Part shown: positions 10,401 through 23,600 of the stretch, piece after piece
Position numbering within the stretch: the stretch's first letter is position 1
Layout: each line of letters starts with the position of its first letter
Source of the DNA: Hofstenia miamia
Lineage: Eukaryota; Xenacoelomorpha; Acoela
Length of the DNA stretch: 64,000 nucleotides
Direction: 5' to 3'
Assembly (NCBI GenBank): GCA_004352715.1
Contig: SCFE01000048.1
Location: 1,095,777 to 1,159,776 of the forward strand
Notes under the pieces: model-generated
What the model saw: only the letters and a program-made list of their open reading frames with translations
The model's database searches: none
Told to the model about the DNA's origin: nothing
Program-made: the position numbers and the translations under genes

Positions 10401-13400
10401 CATATATCCCACATTTCAAACTCGCTGACATGTCCCACATTTTTAAAAGGGATGTAATGAGTTCTTCAGTAGCGTTTGTAACAGCATATTACGTATACTA
10501 AAGCTTTCGCCATCTGATAACACATGCAATCATAGTATTTTGATATTTAGAGACTTTCCAAAACCTTAATTTTAAGTCCAAAATTCCTATGCGATGCCTA
10601 GACCAGCACATCCTAAGAATTGTTTTCAAAAGACATGCAGAAAATGTTGTTTGCGCATACCAAATGATTATTTCTAAACTGATCTGTAGACCAACACAAA
10701 TTATTGACAATAGCACAAATAAGTTCCTTCGTGATTAGAAACAGAAAAGCAAATATTGGGTTATTTTGATTAGTATAATTACAGACATCAGAACATAAAA
10801 TTAGTGTTTTTTTTCAATTGTCTGTTTTTCAAAAAGCACCAACAAAAATAGTGTCGATAGGACTCCACGAGAAAAATGGCTAAGCTTCATTTTTATGCAG
10901 CTATAATTTTTGGCAATGCTTCTTGTAAGTTGTAAATAAATAATGTATGACCATGTAATATAGATAATTAAAACCCCAATTTTTTAAGACCACGCTGCAA
11001 AAAATTTTTAAAAAATTTATACGTTTCCATTGTGAGTTGAAACCTTCAACAATATTTAAAATTTAAACTGATAATTACCAAGAAAAAACGGAAATCTGAA
11101 CATTATTTTAAATTTATGTAAGCCAAAGTGCCACAGTTGGAATTTGATTGGGCCGTATTTTCGACATAGCAGTTTGGACCGGGCCGGGCTTTGGCATAAT
11201 GTTTTATTTGATATTTGAAAAGAAAAAAATTCACTTGAAAACTTAAACTTTGCAAATGATAAAAAAATTTTTTTAAAATTTACCAGCCCTGCATTGTTGG
11301 CTGGTGCAATACTTCTAACATCTAAATTTTGTCGGATACAAGAAAAGAACTTTTATGAAAATTCCACTTGCTTAGTGCTGATGTGAGTTGATGTAAGTTG
11401 GCAGAAAATTTTAATAATTGAATATATAACAAGTGATGTGTTCTCTAAACGATAAATAAGACGAATGCAATCCTGGAAATAATTTGTTGTGGAAATACTT
11501 GTATTACTGAATTACTGGTGGCGATAGCAAGAACTTATGATACGTGACATATATGATAACTTGGCGGTTGAGCAGAGTACTCTGCAGGGCGTTGTAATAT
11601 TTTAAGAGCCGTTGGCTTTAAAAAATAGCGTTATTATCACAGTGAGAAATAACAACATTTTTTTCTTTAAAAATTGCTTAAATTGTTGTATAGTAAAAGA
11701 AATTAACAACATTTTAAATGAAATTCGTGGAAAAACTTATCAATTTTTTTGTGAAGCTCCAGTAGTTTTGTTTAAAATACATACATAAATTAAAATATAC
11801 ACAGATTTCATTTTCATATAGAATTAATTTTTATAAAATGTTTGGATAAAAGAGTAGCAAAATATAAATGCTCTTGTAGTGGTTCCCTTTTCTTAAGGCA
11901 ATAATCGATTTCAGTGCAAAATTGGCAGTTAAGTCTTGCCATGCCAAGGTAATAATATCTGGAGATTAAACATATTAATAAATCGTTGTTAGTCTATGCC
12001 AACAATCGCCATTATCTCACTTAAGATTACAATACTATCAGTGGTAATTTTTTATGTTTTCCATAAAAGTCTAAGCAAGGGATTAAAATGTAAGCAGTTT
12101 CATTTATAAAAAGAGGAGACACACCTCATTGTGCACTCTGATTTTTGAGATTTTATGAATTTACACAATTGAAATATGTTGTTCTGATTAAAATGGGTAG
12201 TTGTCGCCATCTGATTAAATTGTACATTTGGTGATTTAATGGCGATATATGCTCTGCCTTTTAAATGCTTCGTTGTTTTAGGTGACCCATACACAGATTT
12301 GGCATACCTTTGCCTAATTCATCATACCCCAACGGATCTCAAATTACTTCCTGGTATTAAGGATGTTGACGTCAAGTCTCTTGGAATTCCAACAGATCAA
12401 GAAATGATAACTCGATATTGTAGTAACATGAATCTAGATAAGCAGGAGTTTGAAAAATATTTCGATCTGTATTTGTCTTACACATGTTGGCGAGGAGCAG
12501 CAATTTTTCAAGTAAGCTTTAATTAGAAATTTCCTATTTATATCTTTATGATTTACCAGTGTGATATAGTAGCGAGTTCTAACCTATCCTTCACCCTATT
12601 TAGGCTGGGGGTTGAATTTCTCCCTCTCACATGTTTGGCCTATCCAGAGTTTCAGTTACATCAAATTTAGTTTTACGTATTTTCGCAAAGCTTTGGATTG
12701 ATTGCTTTCTGCAAAAAAATTTTTATGGACAATTTGTTGGATGGAAATGGAATTTTGGATGATTTTAATTCATAATCTTATCCCCAACATTGGCCTATGT
12801 TTTTATTATGGCTTGTTAGTGAGTATATATATATGTTTATAAGGTATCGTTTTGGGCTATTATTCAGCTGATGGCAAGAGTGTACTTAAAATTACAAAAT
12901 CCATGCGCTAACGTCAGCAAAAAGTTATGCTTCACAATTGTTAATGTTCAGGCTTACCATATGCAAAATTATCGACTGTTTTTCACTAGAAAATAACTAG
13001 ACGGGGTAATTTTGCCACACCCCAACCCTTGATCTTCATAAGTAAGGTTAATTGCATTATTTCACAATTTAAATTTAATGTGCATGCCGGTTGATATTTT
13101 ATGTAAACTATTCTATTGTTGTCAAGTTCAGCCTTAATTTCGCCTAAGCAAGGCTATTTCGTTAATACGTATGTTATTCATTATCGTTGTTACGAAGTGC
13201 TATACGTGCAATTACATTATATATTTTATTGGGATTAACCGGTCATGATATAATAAGTAGACAAATTTGAAATTATTATTTATCATTATCAGTTGATTGT
13301 GATAATTTAGTCATTGCTATGTTGTGGATCGGATATTCTTGTTATGGAATTGGCAATTTTTGACGTTGGTTTTACTAATTGTAGCGGTGTAAGATGCATT

Positions 13401-16375
13401 TTCCAAGCTTTATGTTATATCCTCTAAATTTTTTTGATTATGCATTACTGCTTTTCCTGTATACGCTGTTTACTATAATACAGTTGTAGCCAGACTTGTC
13501 AACGAGCCGGCATTTCCTAGCTCGGCTCGTTTAAATTTTGTGTCAGTTCGGTTCGGCTCGCCACATAAAATCTTTGAATGAGGCTCGTTTTAGCTCGGTA
13601 TTTTTTAAAAATATTGTGCTCAAAGAATTTTTTACATAGCTCTTCCTATTATTTAATAAACATTTCTTAAATAAGATTATAGGAAAGGCATACTGACTGC
13701 AAAAAATAAGAAAAATTTCTATAATCAAATTAACAAGCATAACTATATACTTGCTTTGCCTAAAATAGGCTCGTTTTGGGCTCGTTGTATATCAAATACT
13801 GTGCTCAAGCTCGGCTCGGCTCATTGACAAGTCTGGTTGTAGGAAACCCGATCTTAAAAAGACTGCAGTATTTTTGGAAGATTCAAATTGAAGTAAGTCA
13901 ACGAATTGAAGAGCAAAGATGTTTGTATTCTATCGTTGTCACGGTTGTCCGGAAATAACTTTAATTGAGAAAAAATTGTACACCAATGTTTTATTTTAAT
14001 AATCTGCCAATTTCATTCAACTAAATATACTGTTTTATAACAATTTATGAGATAATAAAACAGGCCCTCCTGTGGGAAAACAAAAAATTTATTTCCATTT
14101 GTGTTGAATACTTATAGTAGAAACGGACGTGAATAAAACATGAAGAACTCAAGGAAACAGGGAGAATATGTGTTTCTGGCATTGTAGAGATATATAATGT
14201 ACTAGTATGTAATATATAAATAAAGGCTAAATTTCCATAGACTGTGTTGGATTCAGAGACTTTTTGAACATAGTAAGAAATATAATTACCTATGTGCGAT
14301 TTCTATGCGTGTTTAGAAATTAATAATTTCCGAAAGAAATCTTCACAGTCATGAATTGCTGGTTAAACTTGGCATTGGCTCAGGCGGAAGTTGCTTAAAA
14401 GTGTGCATGAATTTGCAACGATTCGATGGTGTGCAAAATGGATCGTTCAAAAATTTAAGTGGTAAGAAGCTTGTGATATTAGCTATATGCTAAAATGTGG
14501 AAGAGAATTACCGAAATATGGCTGAAACTTGGAACTGTCTAAATTTTATTCATACACTATTATCGAATGATGAAAACGTTATTTTTGTAGTAGATTTAAA
14601 ACTCGCAAATATCCTACTAGGTTCATCTGTGTTTATGGTGTAATGTTCACTAAGCCCTTTTCATGAGGAGTAACACCCTTAATACCCTGGGGAATCTTAG
14701 AAAGAATTTTAGGAAGTACTTCCACCAAGGGTAGAATAAGCTAAAGCTAAGGAAAGCGGAAATAGCATTCACTTACCTCTCTTAAAAGAAAAAGATCAGA
14801 CTATTGTTCTTGACATTATTCCGCCACCTGAACTCCATATCATGATTGGAGCAGTCAATAAACTGTTTGGAAGAATGAAGCGAGAGTGGGAATGTGGGTC
14901 GATAATGGGCAGAAAGTTTTCATGCCACAAGGGAAGCGTACCATTATAAAGAAAACATACAACATTTTGAAAGTATTTACAAGGAGTTAAACATCACAGT
15001 CCATCCAACATTTTCGAATACAACTCCAGAAATTTGTAAATAGACATTTTTCAATTATCATATTGCTTCTATTATTTTGCTAATTTAATACTTCGCTTTG
15101 ATATTTCTTGCTTCTTGGAACACATTCATTACAAAACAATAATTCTCAATTTCTTTGTTCAGTGAGTATATAAAACATTGATCATTTATATATTTCCATG
15201 TAAATACATACTTGTAATACATATGATATTTTTGGTTTTCTACAGTAAGGCCTACATTATTATCTCATAAATTGTTAAAAAACAGTATATTTAGCTGAAT
15301 GACATCGACAGATTATTAAAATATTTAAAAATCAGAGTATAATTATTAAATTTTCGATTTATGAAAGAAATAATAGGTACAATTATTTTATTAGCTTTTG
15401 AAAATTAGTACTGCTATTCATTATTAATAATAAGTGGTATACTACTATTAAAAAATTGGACGTCGACAAATGATTTAATTTTTTGTTTTGTTGTGATCAG
15501 TGATACCATAGCTATCGATTTGATGTATAAAACATTGGTGTACAATTTTTTGTCAATAAAAGTTATTTCCGGCCAACCGTGTTGCGCAAATTGAGACAAG
15601 CGCAGATATTTATTATCGAGTAGGACAGTCGAATTTACATTTTGAATTATGAAGTACTAAAGTAAACGGTTATATCTTTCAAATTGTAACAGTATATAAA
15701 CTATAAGAATATATTGGGATCCCCCACTTTCAGTAAATATTTTTTAAAAATTATTAATATAAATATCAAACATTTTTACAGTATGGGGTGTTGATGCACT
15801 GCAATGGTGTCTTTTTCGAACCTCTCAGAGTATCTAAACATTTGTCGGCTTTGCTTTTTACCGGTACAGATAATAGAGTTTGCGAGATTTGTCAAAAACT
15901 TGTATAAGTAAAAGTCACTTATTACTGCCCTATAAATTTATTCAGGTCAATACCATAATTCAAGTTCATAGAGACGCAAGCATCAAACAACCTAAACGTT
16001 CACCTCTGTATTTGTATCTCATACATCACTCACTTTTTTAATATACTATCACGATCCAACATTTGTTAATTCCTCACCTTCTGATCACTGCATAATAAAA
16101 ATCTACTTTAAGAGTGCATATTTGCTATTAACCGTGTCTCCGAACAATAAATTGAAAATCACATTGCTAACTCATTATTGATATTCGTATTTTAGGGAGT
16201 GTATCGCAGAAGTCTTTCTGGGCAAGCCTCGTCGGCCTCGGCTAACATTGCGAAAACTCAGCGATCTCGTTACGCGGAATTGGCATTTTCATTTGCAAAG
16301 CGATATGCATCAGCTAATGGATTGACTTTAAAACGATCTTTTTCCACTTCCTCCATCAATCGAGGTGCCAACTAA
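6333..16375 (+). CDS. HAD-APH part of an ACAD10/ACAD11-like protein (5' end missing), spliced
   Basis: Eight exons join in frame: 6333-6569, 6615-6751, 6912-7071, 7114-7222, 7982-8275, 8915-9148, 12282-12511 and 16196-16375, about 526 residues. All have AG acceptors and GT donors. The first three encode the C-terminal two thirds of a HAD hydrolase-like domain: VAVLSNNW (motif II Ser, 6465-6467), [11 protein letters not shown] (motif III Lys) and FLDDLGVN (motif IV Asp pair, 6684-6689). The next exons encode an APH/choline-kinase-like fold: the Brenner motif HGDYRLDN (9061-9084) with catalytic Asp, and IIDWE (9121-9135), which corresponds to the metal-binding DFG position. Known for vertebrate ACAD10/11: the kinase-like part phosphorylates 4-hydroxyacyl-CoAs for the ACAD part. 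The last exon ([13 protein letters not shown]...) matches the linker after APH but meets a stop at 16373. The HAD motif I exon is missing from the window or unrecognised. Exon boundaries are inferred from conservation and splice consensus, not transcripts. Confidence 0.88.
7377..7462. repeat. (TA)n(TG)n microsatellite in an intron
   Basis: Alternating TA dinucleotides pass directly into a TG tract. It lies in the 759-bp intron between 7222 and 7982 of the HAD-APH gene. Confidence 0.95.
9149..12281. other. 3.1-kb intron within the APH domain
   Basis: Separates STIG from DPYTDLAY of the APH active-site segment. AT-rich with no convincing coding sequence. A GC-richer patch around 11155-11205 (GGACCGGGCCGGGC) could be a transposon end, but no partner repeat was found. 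Confidence 0.6.
13491..13835. mobile_element. 345-bp hAT-type MITE with 8-bp target duplication
   Basis: Begins CAGACTTGTCAACGAGCCG and ends with CGGCTCATTGACAAGTCTG, a 19-bp terminal inverted repeat with one mismatch. The inner flanks carry many GGCTCG/CGAGC repeats in inverted orientation. The flanks are GTTGTAGC (13483-13490) and GTTGTAGG (13836-13843), an 8-bp duplication with one difference, as hAT transposases make. No coding capacity. It sits in the intron between 12511 and 16196. Confidence 0.85.
13940..15581. mobile_element. 1.6-kb transposon with long terminal inverted repeats
   Basis: The left end (CACGGTTGTCCGGAAATAAC..., 13940 onward) is repeated in inverse at the right end, finishing CCGGCCAACCGTG at 15581. 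Similarity runs through AAAAAATTGTACACCAATGTTTTAT, and resumes further in (14010-14058 against 15258-15318), so each arm is over 100 bp, the right arm interrupted by about 200 bp. Inside, 14800-14920 on the plus strand reads as a degraded transposase-like segment ([24 protein letters not shown]). Target duplication is unclear; TTGT and TTGC flank the ends. The superfamily is unresolved. It lies in the 12512-16195 intron. Confidence 0.7.
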
Positions 16376-17644
16376 TTGCGAATTTTGTATTCATTTCTGA
16401 TTTCATCAATTTCATTTCATTAGTCTAAGCAGAAAGTCTTAGGCCATTTTCAGTGGATGATTTTAAGGTAGTGGGTATCAAGGCTTTAATTTTTTATTTA
16501 CGTGTTTTTCTCTCAATATTATGAATTATAATGTGGCCAGATTTACCATGGGTTATTTGCGATGTCAGAAATAGTTTTTACCTAACATTAAGCCATTTGT
16601 TATTAACGTATTTTATAATTGAATTGTTTGATTTATTCAGTGTGAATAGCACAAAGCCATTGTTTATTTTTAAAATTATATTGGTCATATTAATCAACAG
16701 TTTTATTTTTAGTTCTGTAATTTTCCATTATATTGATTGAGTGGAATTGTTTTATTTTAGTTTTTTTTTGCATTTTATTAGTTTTTTTGATTTCGTTTGT
16801 AAACACAACTTTTATTATATTGGATTTACCTTTAATTAATTTGATGAACTATGCTGAATCTTGAATTGTAATAATAAACTAATTGGCAGTGTATTGCACA
16901 CTTTGCTTCGATTTATGTAACAGATCTTCAGCACAAAAACAAAATGGTTTGTAGAAATTCAAGTTTGTTTCGATCTTGTTAAGTGTGATACTAAATAACA
17001 TTAGCTTACATAATGTTTGATTTATTTTGACATTTAAATCTCTATTTCTAGGAATTGTTCTTTGAAGCATTCCCAGAACATCATTGCGCTTTAAAATTTT
17101 AGCTTCAAGAAAGTTTTTTGCCTACGAACATTATGTGAAACAGAACTCTTTATGATGTATATTTTTAAACGGTATTGAATTACTTCCAATGATGGTTTCA
17201 GTATATATAGTGTTATTTTTTTCCGCCCATTGGGAACACTTTATAAAAAAGTGCTTTTATAGTGATTTAGGGTTTCAATGTAAGCAATGCATTTATTTGA
17301 TAGTTATCTGTTGGTTTTACAAGAGAAACAATATGAAAGGTTCGCATTTGAATATCTAGATTACACATATATTTGTGTTTCATCATCATAAGGAAATGAT
17401 TAAATTTTCATTGCATTGATGTCTTTTTGCCTCATATGTAATTAAGATTTAAAGATTTAAAGGCATGAGAGCTTGTCTTATTTTTCTCGCAATTAATCAA
17501 TGATGTCATGCCAATTTTTTTTTCATATAGGTTTTACGAATACGGTAGTTGCGTATGGTAAAAATAGCAACTGAGACTCATTATTTCTTTATATTATGAT
17601 ATTTTTAGATTAGTAGCTCTAAAATAACTGAACGACGTGTTTAG
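16376..17644. other. Spacer between HAD-APH and ACAD coding parts
   Basis: If the stop at 16373 is used, this holds the 3' UTR of the first gene, with an AATAAA at 16873-16878, and the promoter or splice-leader acceptor of the second. If the phase-1 GT at 16365 is used as a donor, the whole stretch is an intron ending at TTTAG (17644). No other coding sequence was seen. Confidence 0.5.
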
Positions 17645-17649
17645 ATACA

Positions 17650-20600
17650 ATGCCTTTTTCATCATCTGCTTTGCGCCCACATGCTCAGTCTTTATTAAAG
17701 CAAGTGAAGGAATTTATCGAATCTGAAATTAAACCTGTTGAACAAGAACTAGATTTATATTCAACAAACTCAGGCACACAATGGACTGTTGATTCCCGCT
17801 TAGTATCACTGAAACAAAAAGCCATAAAAAAAGGTCTATTCAATTTATTTCTCCCAATAGAGTCGGATCCGAACTTGAAATATGGAGCTGGCCTTACAAA
17901 TTTAGAGTACGCTTTTATCTGTGAGGAAATGGGGAAACATTTCTTTGCTCCTGAAGTTTTCAATTGTCAAGTATGTATATTGTTTCTTTACTTCATAATT
18001 TGAAACCCTTAATTTTATTCTAGAGCTTTTATCATGCAGGAGCTTCCTGTAATGAATGTTATTAAGTTTTGTTATTGTAAATATCATTAAGAGTAATCAT
18101 TTGCAATTTTAATATTGTAGTATGTATTAATGACGACAGTATTTTAGGCTCCTGATACTGGGAACATTGAAGTTTTAGTAAAGTACGGTTCAGAGGCACA
18201 AAAGTCTCGGTGGTTGCCGGGTCTTCTAAGTGGAGAATTAAAATCCTGTTTTGCAATGACCGAGCCATTAGTTGCTTCTTCGGATGCAGTTAATATTGAG
18301 TCAACTATTGATGTAGACGGTGATGACCTTGTTCTGAATGGAAGAAAATGGTTTATTTCTAATGCTATGCATCCCAATTGCTCGCTCATTATTTTCATGG
18401 GTAATTGCCTTCAATTTTATATTAGGTCATGCACAAACCATTAAATGTTATTGAAACACAATTTAAAATAATAATTAAATCGCACTAACATCTAATGATT
18501 TCAATTTTAAATGAATAACGCATAAGCATTTCAATCTCAGCAACAGTGGAATTATTGTGTAGAGATTAGTGTTTTGCCGTTTTAGTTAAAAATAGATTTT
18601 CGCATAACTTTTCAATTTCTCTATAGAATAATATTTGGATGTTATGTCTGACCATTATTTAGGCTGAGGCAATTCCTTTTTTACCCCTGATTTCCATTTA
18701 CCTGTGAAGGATTTCACAATCAGTACTAAATTTCATGCCTTCCGACACGGTCTTAGGTATATTATAGGGGAGTTTGAGTCAGAAATGGAAATTTCATATT
18801 GCATGAAAAATTCTAACGTAAAATAATCGACTAAAGTCAACCTTTGACGTTGCTTAGTGTGATAACGAGAAATACCTTCCCGGTGTGTTTGCTTAGCTGT
18901 TTAAAGTACTAAATGTTGTACTTGTCTATTTAATCAGCGTCATAGTGGATTATGTTTTGCAACGTACATGCTACAACAATAAACAGCTCTGCTTTCGATA
19001 CAAATTTCGTCAATATAATAAGATTTTGCAAATTTTCAATTTCAATATTTCAGGAACTTCTCAACGTATTCATGTGAACATTTGTGCAGATACTAAATTT
19101 TTCACATTGATTTTAATTCATAGATATTTATGAACAGTTGAATTCACAATGCAAAAATTGGTTAATTCTAAAAATCAGAGTTACATTTCAATTTCAAAAA
19201 TATTTTATTAAGAGGGTTTTCTCAATATGTTTGTCCAGTTCACACTTAGTTTGTCGCGAATTATTACAGGTTTATTGCATCAAGCACTATTCTCAAATCG
19301 TTACAATGATGTGGAATGAATCTCCGAAGAGGGTTTTTTATAGAATAAAATAGTTTTTTCACTCGCTTACTACCAGAAAAGTTCGGCCTATAATTGACAA
19401 TCGAAGCTGTCAATATGCGTGTGTAGATTTTTAGAGCAGCGGAATTTCTACACTACGAGAAATTCTGGCACAGCTATGCATTCACGCACCATACTGGTTT
19501 GTCTTAAAACGGATTCTCACTGTTCTCACAATTTGTACAGATGCAATTATTATCTAATTAATGACTTTTTGAAAACATGGCTGACGCAAATGAGGTCTAC
19601 CAAAAATTTTAGGAAGCTATTTCTTTATAGTAGGCAAAATTAAAAAATTATAATTTTATAAAATCTTTCCATTCTTCTGAAGATTTCACTTCCTTGCATT
19701 ATGATTGAATAGATGCTCTGACTAATCCAATGCTTCTAGAGTCCTTCTTGAGGTGGCACCCCACCCCTTTGGCAACACCCTTGCATGTCTTTTACTATTT
19801 TTCAAAATCAAAACAAATCCCCAGTTCATTTCTGACACTGTTAGAATGATAACATATGAGAACATATTAAGCTTATTCACTTTGCGTTGCTTTATTATAC
19901 CAATTTCGCAATTTATTCACAATGTTTAAGATACCTGAAAAATGGGAAATACATTGAGTCAAGAGCCTATTGCAATCAAAAATGGTATTTTATTGTGAGA
20001 TATTAAAATTGTTTGATTATCAACACCTATAATTTCTAGAGATATATTCATAGTGTTCAAAACGTGGTTTTTGTTTAAAAATTCCTTATAGTACAATACC
20101 TGTTGGTATAAGCCCCATGTGTCAATTAGTATTCTTTAATGTAATCGAATTTTATTGCTTTTTGACGCTTTAAATTTTTTGTAGCACTTGAATCAATTAA
20201 AATTGGATTTTGCTTAATGAATGGCAGTGCGCAATCATTTAGGCAAAAATGATAAAGCGGCGGCGAAGCATTTACAGCAGTCAATGGTGCTAGTTCCCAT
20301 GAATACACCGGGAGTTAAAGTTGTACGTCCTTTGTCAGTTTTCGGATACTTTGATGGGCCTGGTGGCCATGCAGAAGTGATCTTTGATAATGTTCGTGTT
20401 AAGAAAGATGAAAATTTATTGGTTGGGCTCGGAAAAGGTTTTGAGGTATTGGCTTTGCATTACTCTAGATTCTTTACTTCATTTTCAGATCGCCCAAGGC
20501 CGACTGGGACCTGGCAGAGTTCACCATTGTATGCGATTGATTGGTTATAGTGAACAATGTCTTTCGTTAATGATCAAGCGAGCAAAAGAGAGACACGCAT

Positions 20601-23600
20601 TTGGATCTAAACTTATTGAGAAAGATTCAGTACAAAATGCAATTGCTGAAGCAAGAATGAATATTGATCAAGCACGTTTACTAGTCTTGCGCACAGCTCA
20701 TAAAATGGATACAGTTGGAAACAAGGTTTTAAGTTTAATATTTGCATTTATTCTAATAGTGGTTAAATATCTGTTTTAATCACTATTTTGTTTTTGCTGG
20801 TTCAAGCATCCAATGAACTTTTGCAAGAATAGTAAACAGCCTTGAATGCTGAAACGAATGAAAGCATTTTTTGTTGGCCTCGAATATCTTGAGTATTCAT
20901 ACAACAAGTCGTTCATATGTGTTCTTGTACCTTTTTATTAATATAAAAATGATGGCATTCACAGTTGTCGTTGGAACCAGTATTATCAAAAGTTCATCCA
21001 ATTGCTTTTACAAATAATACATGTTATTCTCCTAGGCATTCAAATCTGTCTTAGTGATTTGACTTCCCTCATTTTCAAAGAATATTTATGAATGTTTTCA
21101 ATAACTGATGAGATGCTTTTGCTGAATATACATTTATTACCAATTAATGAATTTAATATTACACGAATTTCATTTTTCTCTAAAATTAGTAACNGTTAAG
21201 AAAGATGAAAATTTATTGGTTGGGCTCGGAAAAGGTTTTGAGGTATTGGCTTTGCATTACTCTAGATTCTTTACTTCATTTTCAGATCGCCCAAGGCCGA
21301 CTGGGACCTGGCAGAGTTCACCATTGTATGCGATTGATTGGTTATAGTGAACAATGTCTTTCGTTAATGATCAAGCGAGCAAAAGAGAGACACGCATTTG
21401 GATCTAAACTTATTGAGAAAGATTCAGTACAAAATGCAATTGCTGAAGCAAGAATGAATATTGATCAAGCACGTTTACTAGTCTTGCGCACAGCTCATAA
21501 AATGGATACAGTTGGAAACAAGGTTTTAAGTTTAATATTTGCATTTATTCTAATAGTGGTTAAATATCTGTTTTAATCACTATTTTGTTTTTGCTGGTTC
21601 AAGCATCCAATGAACTTTTGCAAGAATAGTAAACAGCCTTGAATGCTGAAACGAATGAAAGCATTTTTTGTTGGCCTCGAATATCTTGAGTATTCATACA
21701 ACAAGTCGTTCATATGTGTTCTTGTACCTTTTTATTAATATAAAAATGATGGCATTCACAGTTGTCGTTGGAACCAGTATTATCAAAAGTTCATCCAATT
21801 GCTTTTACAAATAATACATGTTATTCTCCTAGGCATTCAAATCTGTCTTAGTGATTTGACTTCCCTCATTTTCAAAGAATATTTATGAATGTTTTCAATA
21901 ACTGATGAGATGCGTTTGCTGAATATACATTTATTACCAATTAATGAATTTAATATTGCATGAATTTCATTTTTCTCTAAAATTAATAACTTATGTGGTG
22001 TAATAGCCTCAGTTTATAAAAGCGCCGGTACTGTCAATTTTATTTTGACACTCAGCTAACCAACATGAAAATGTTGACAAGTTCGAAAAATTTCGCTTCA
22101 TTAGTTTGTCTCTTTTTTATCTTCTTAACTTACTCTGTCGTAGTTTCTTGAAGTTTTATAAAGCCACATTTCTTTTTTGAAGTTTTCACGCTGTATTTCC
22201 GTCAAGTATTTATTCAAAACTTATAACAGTGCGTTTCACCGACATACATATTTGGTCATTGACAGAATCCTCTGCGCGACATTTCATTTGACATTTTTCC
22301 ACCTAGATCTAACTTTCAGCAACAAGTAAATGCTTCTCAATCTTAATTAGCCAGGCTTGTCATTCCCAAGCATTTTTGACAAATTTGGTATAATCAACAT
22401 TTATTTTGTTATTTTAAAATCTTATTTTTTATTTCAGTGCATGTTAGATAAGAAAGATACTTTATTAGTATTATCTAGTTTAATTTTTTCTCTAATTCGC
22501 AGTGTACTGGTTTTCCTTTAGAAGTATGCATTTGGCCTCCCAAAATTAAATTCGGCACTTCAGCTCTTCTGTCTATGTAATAGAAGTATTGCAGTAGCCT
22601 TAATGATATTTCAATTTGTATCTGCAATGCAATTGACTAGTCCAAAAATTGATTTTGATTTTGTTGCAACAGAAAGACTTAATGGAGCCTAGTAATCAAA
22701 AGTAGCAAGTGCAATTTAAAGTAGTAGCCTTGAAAAGATGTGCCATCAGCTAGTATCATACCATGTTTACTATGATTGTTACACATATTTTGCTTGAATC
22801 CACAACTGAATGATAAAAGGCATTCAGTAATATTGCAGTGAGGACCATTGATATAGCTTGAATGAAAACAGTCATGAACACATCCAAAATATCTTATTGA
22901 CATATTTCTTTCGTTTTTGATAACTTAAATAATCATGATATCTGGGATATTATGAAATCAAAGTGAACTGTTTGTGATTTATGACTGCAATTCATAAGAA
23001 ATACCCATTTCCATCTTGGAGCCCAAGTACTTGAAGGAGCTGCATGAAACTTTTATTGCACCTAGTAACAGGCTGATGAAAGCTCGCAATTGATTACTGT
23101 TATATCATTAAGAATCCCTGCTTATATTTGAAATTCTGTAGAATTTTTGTATCGTCAGTTTCCTTCATTTGGTTGCAATGGTAAACTCTCAATTATTGAT
23201 GAAGATTCAAAACTTCGTTCGCTGAAATCATGTGAATTGCGGTATTCTTTGGTACAGGCTTGCCAACCGTTATTTTTTCTGCAGTCTCCTTCGAATTTTT
23301 TTGGCTCTAGCACTCGAAATGTATCCATCTTTACCAATGAAATTTTTAAAATTTGTTCGAGGCTTTATTTCCGCAAGACATTGACTCCTCTGCAAATTTT
23401 TATCATTTTTTTCATTCTCAACTGCAGAATCACCAACTTCACTCATTTTTTAAAATATATTACTTGTAATTTCAAAATTTACTAATGTTTATTTGGCCAA
23501 ACTTAGGAAGTTATAATGAACAAATTGACATTTTCTCAAAAAAAATCATGAAAAAATGCTCGAGTAATGTGTAATTAAGTGATTTCAGTATAATAATATA

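Noticed and set aside
11155-11300. GC-rich patch as a MITE
   Set aside because: No matching inverted repeat or target duplication found.
17685-18398. Minus-strand frames over ACAD exons
   Set aside because: Shadows of the conserved plus-strand coding sequence.
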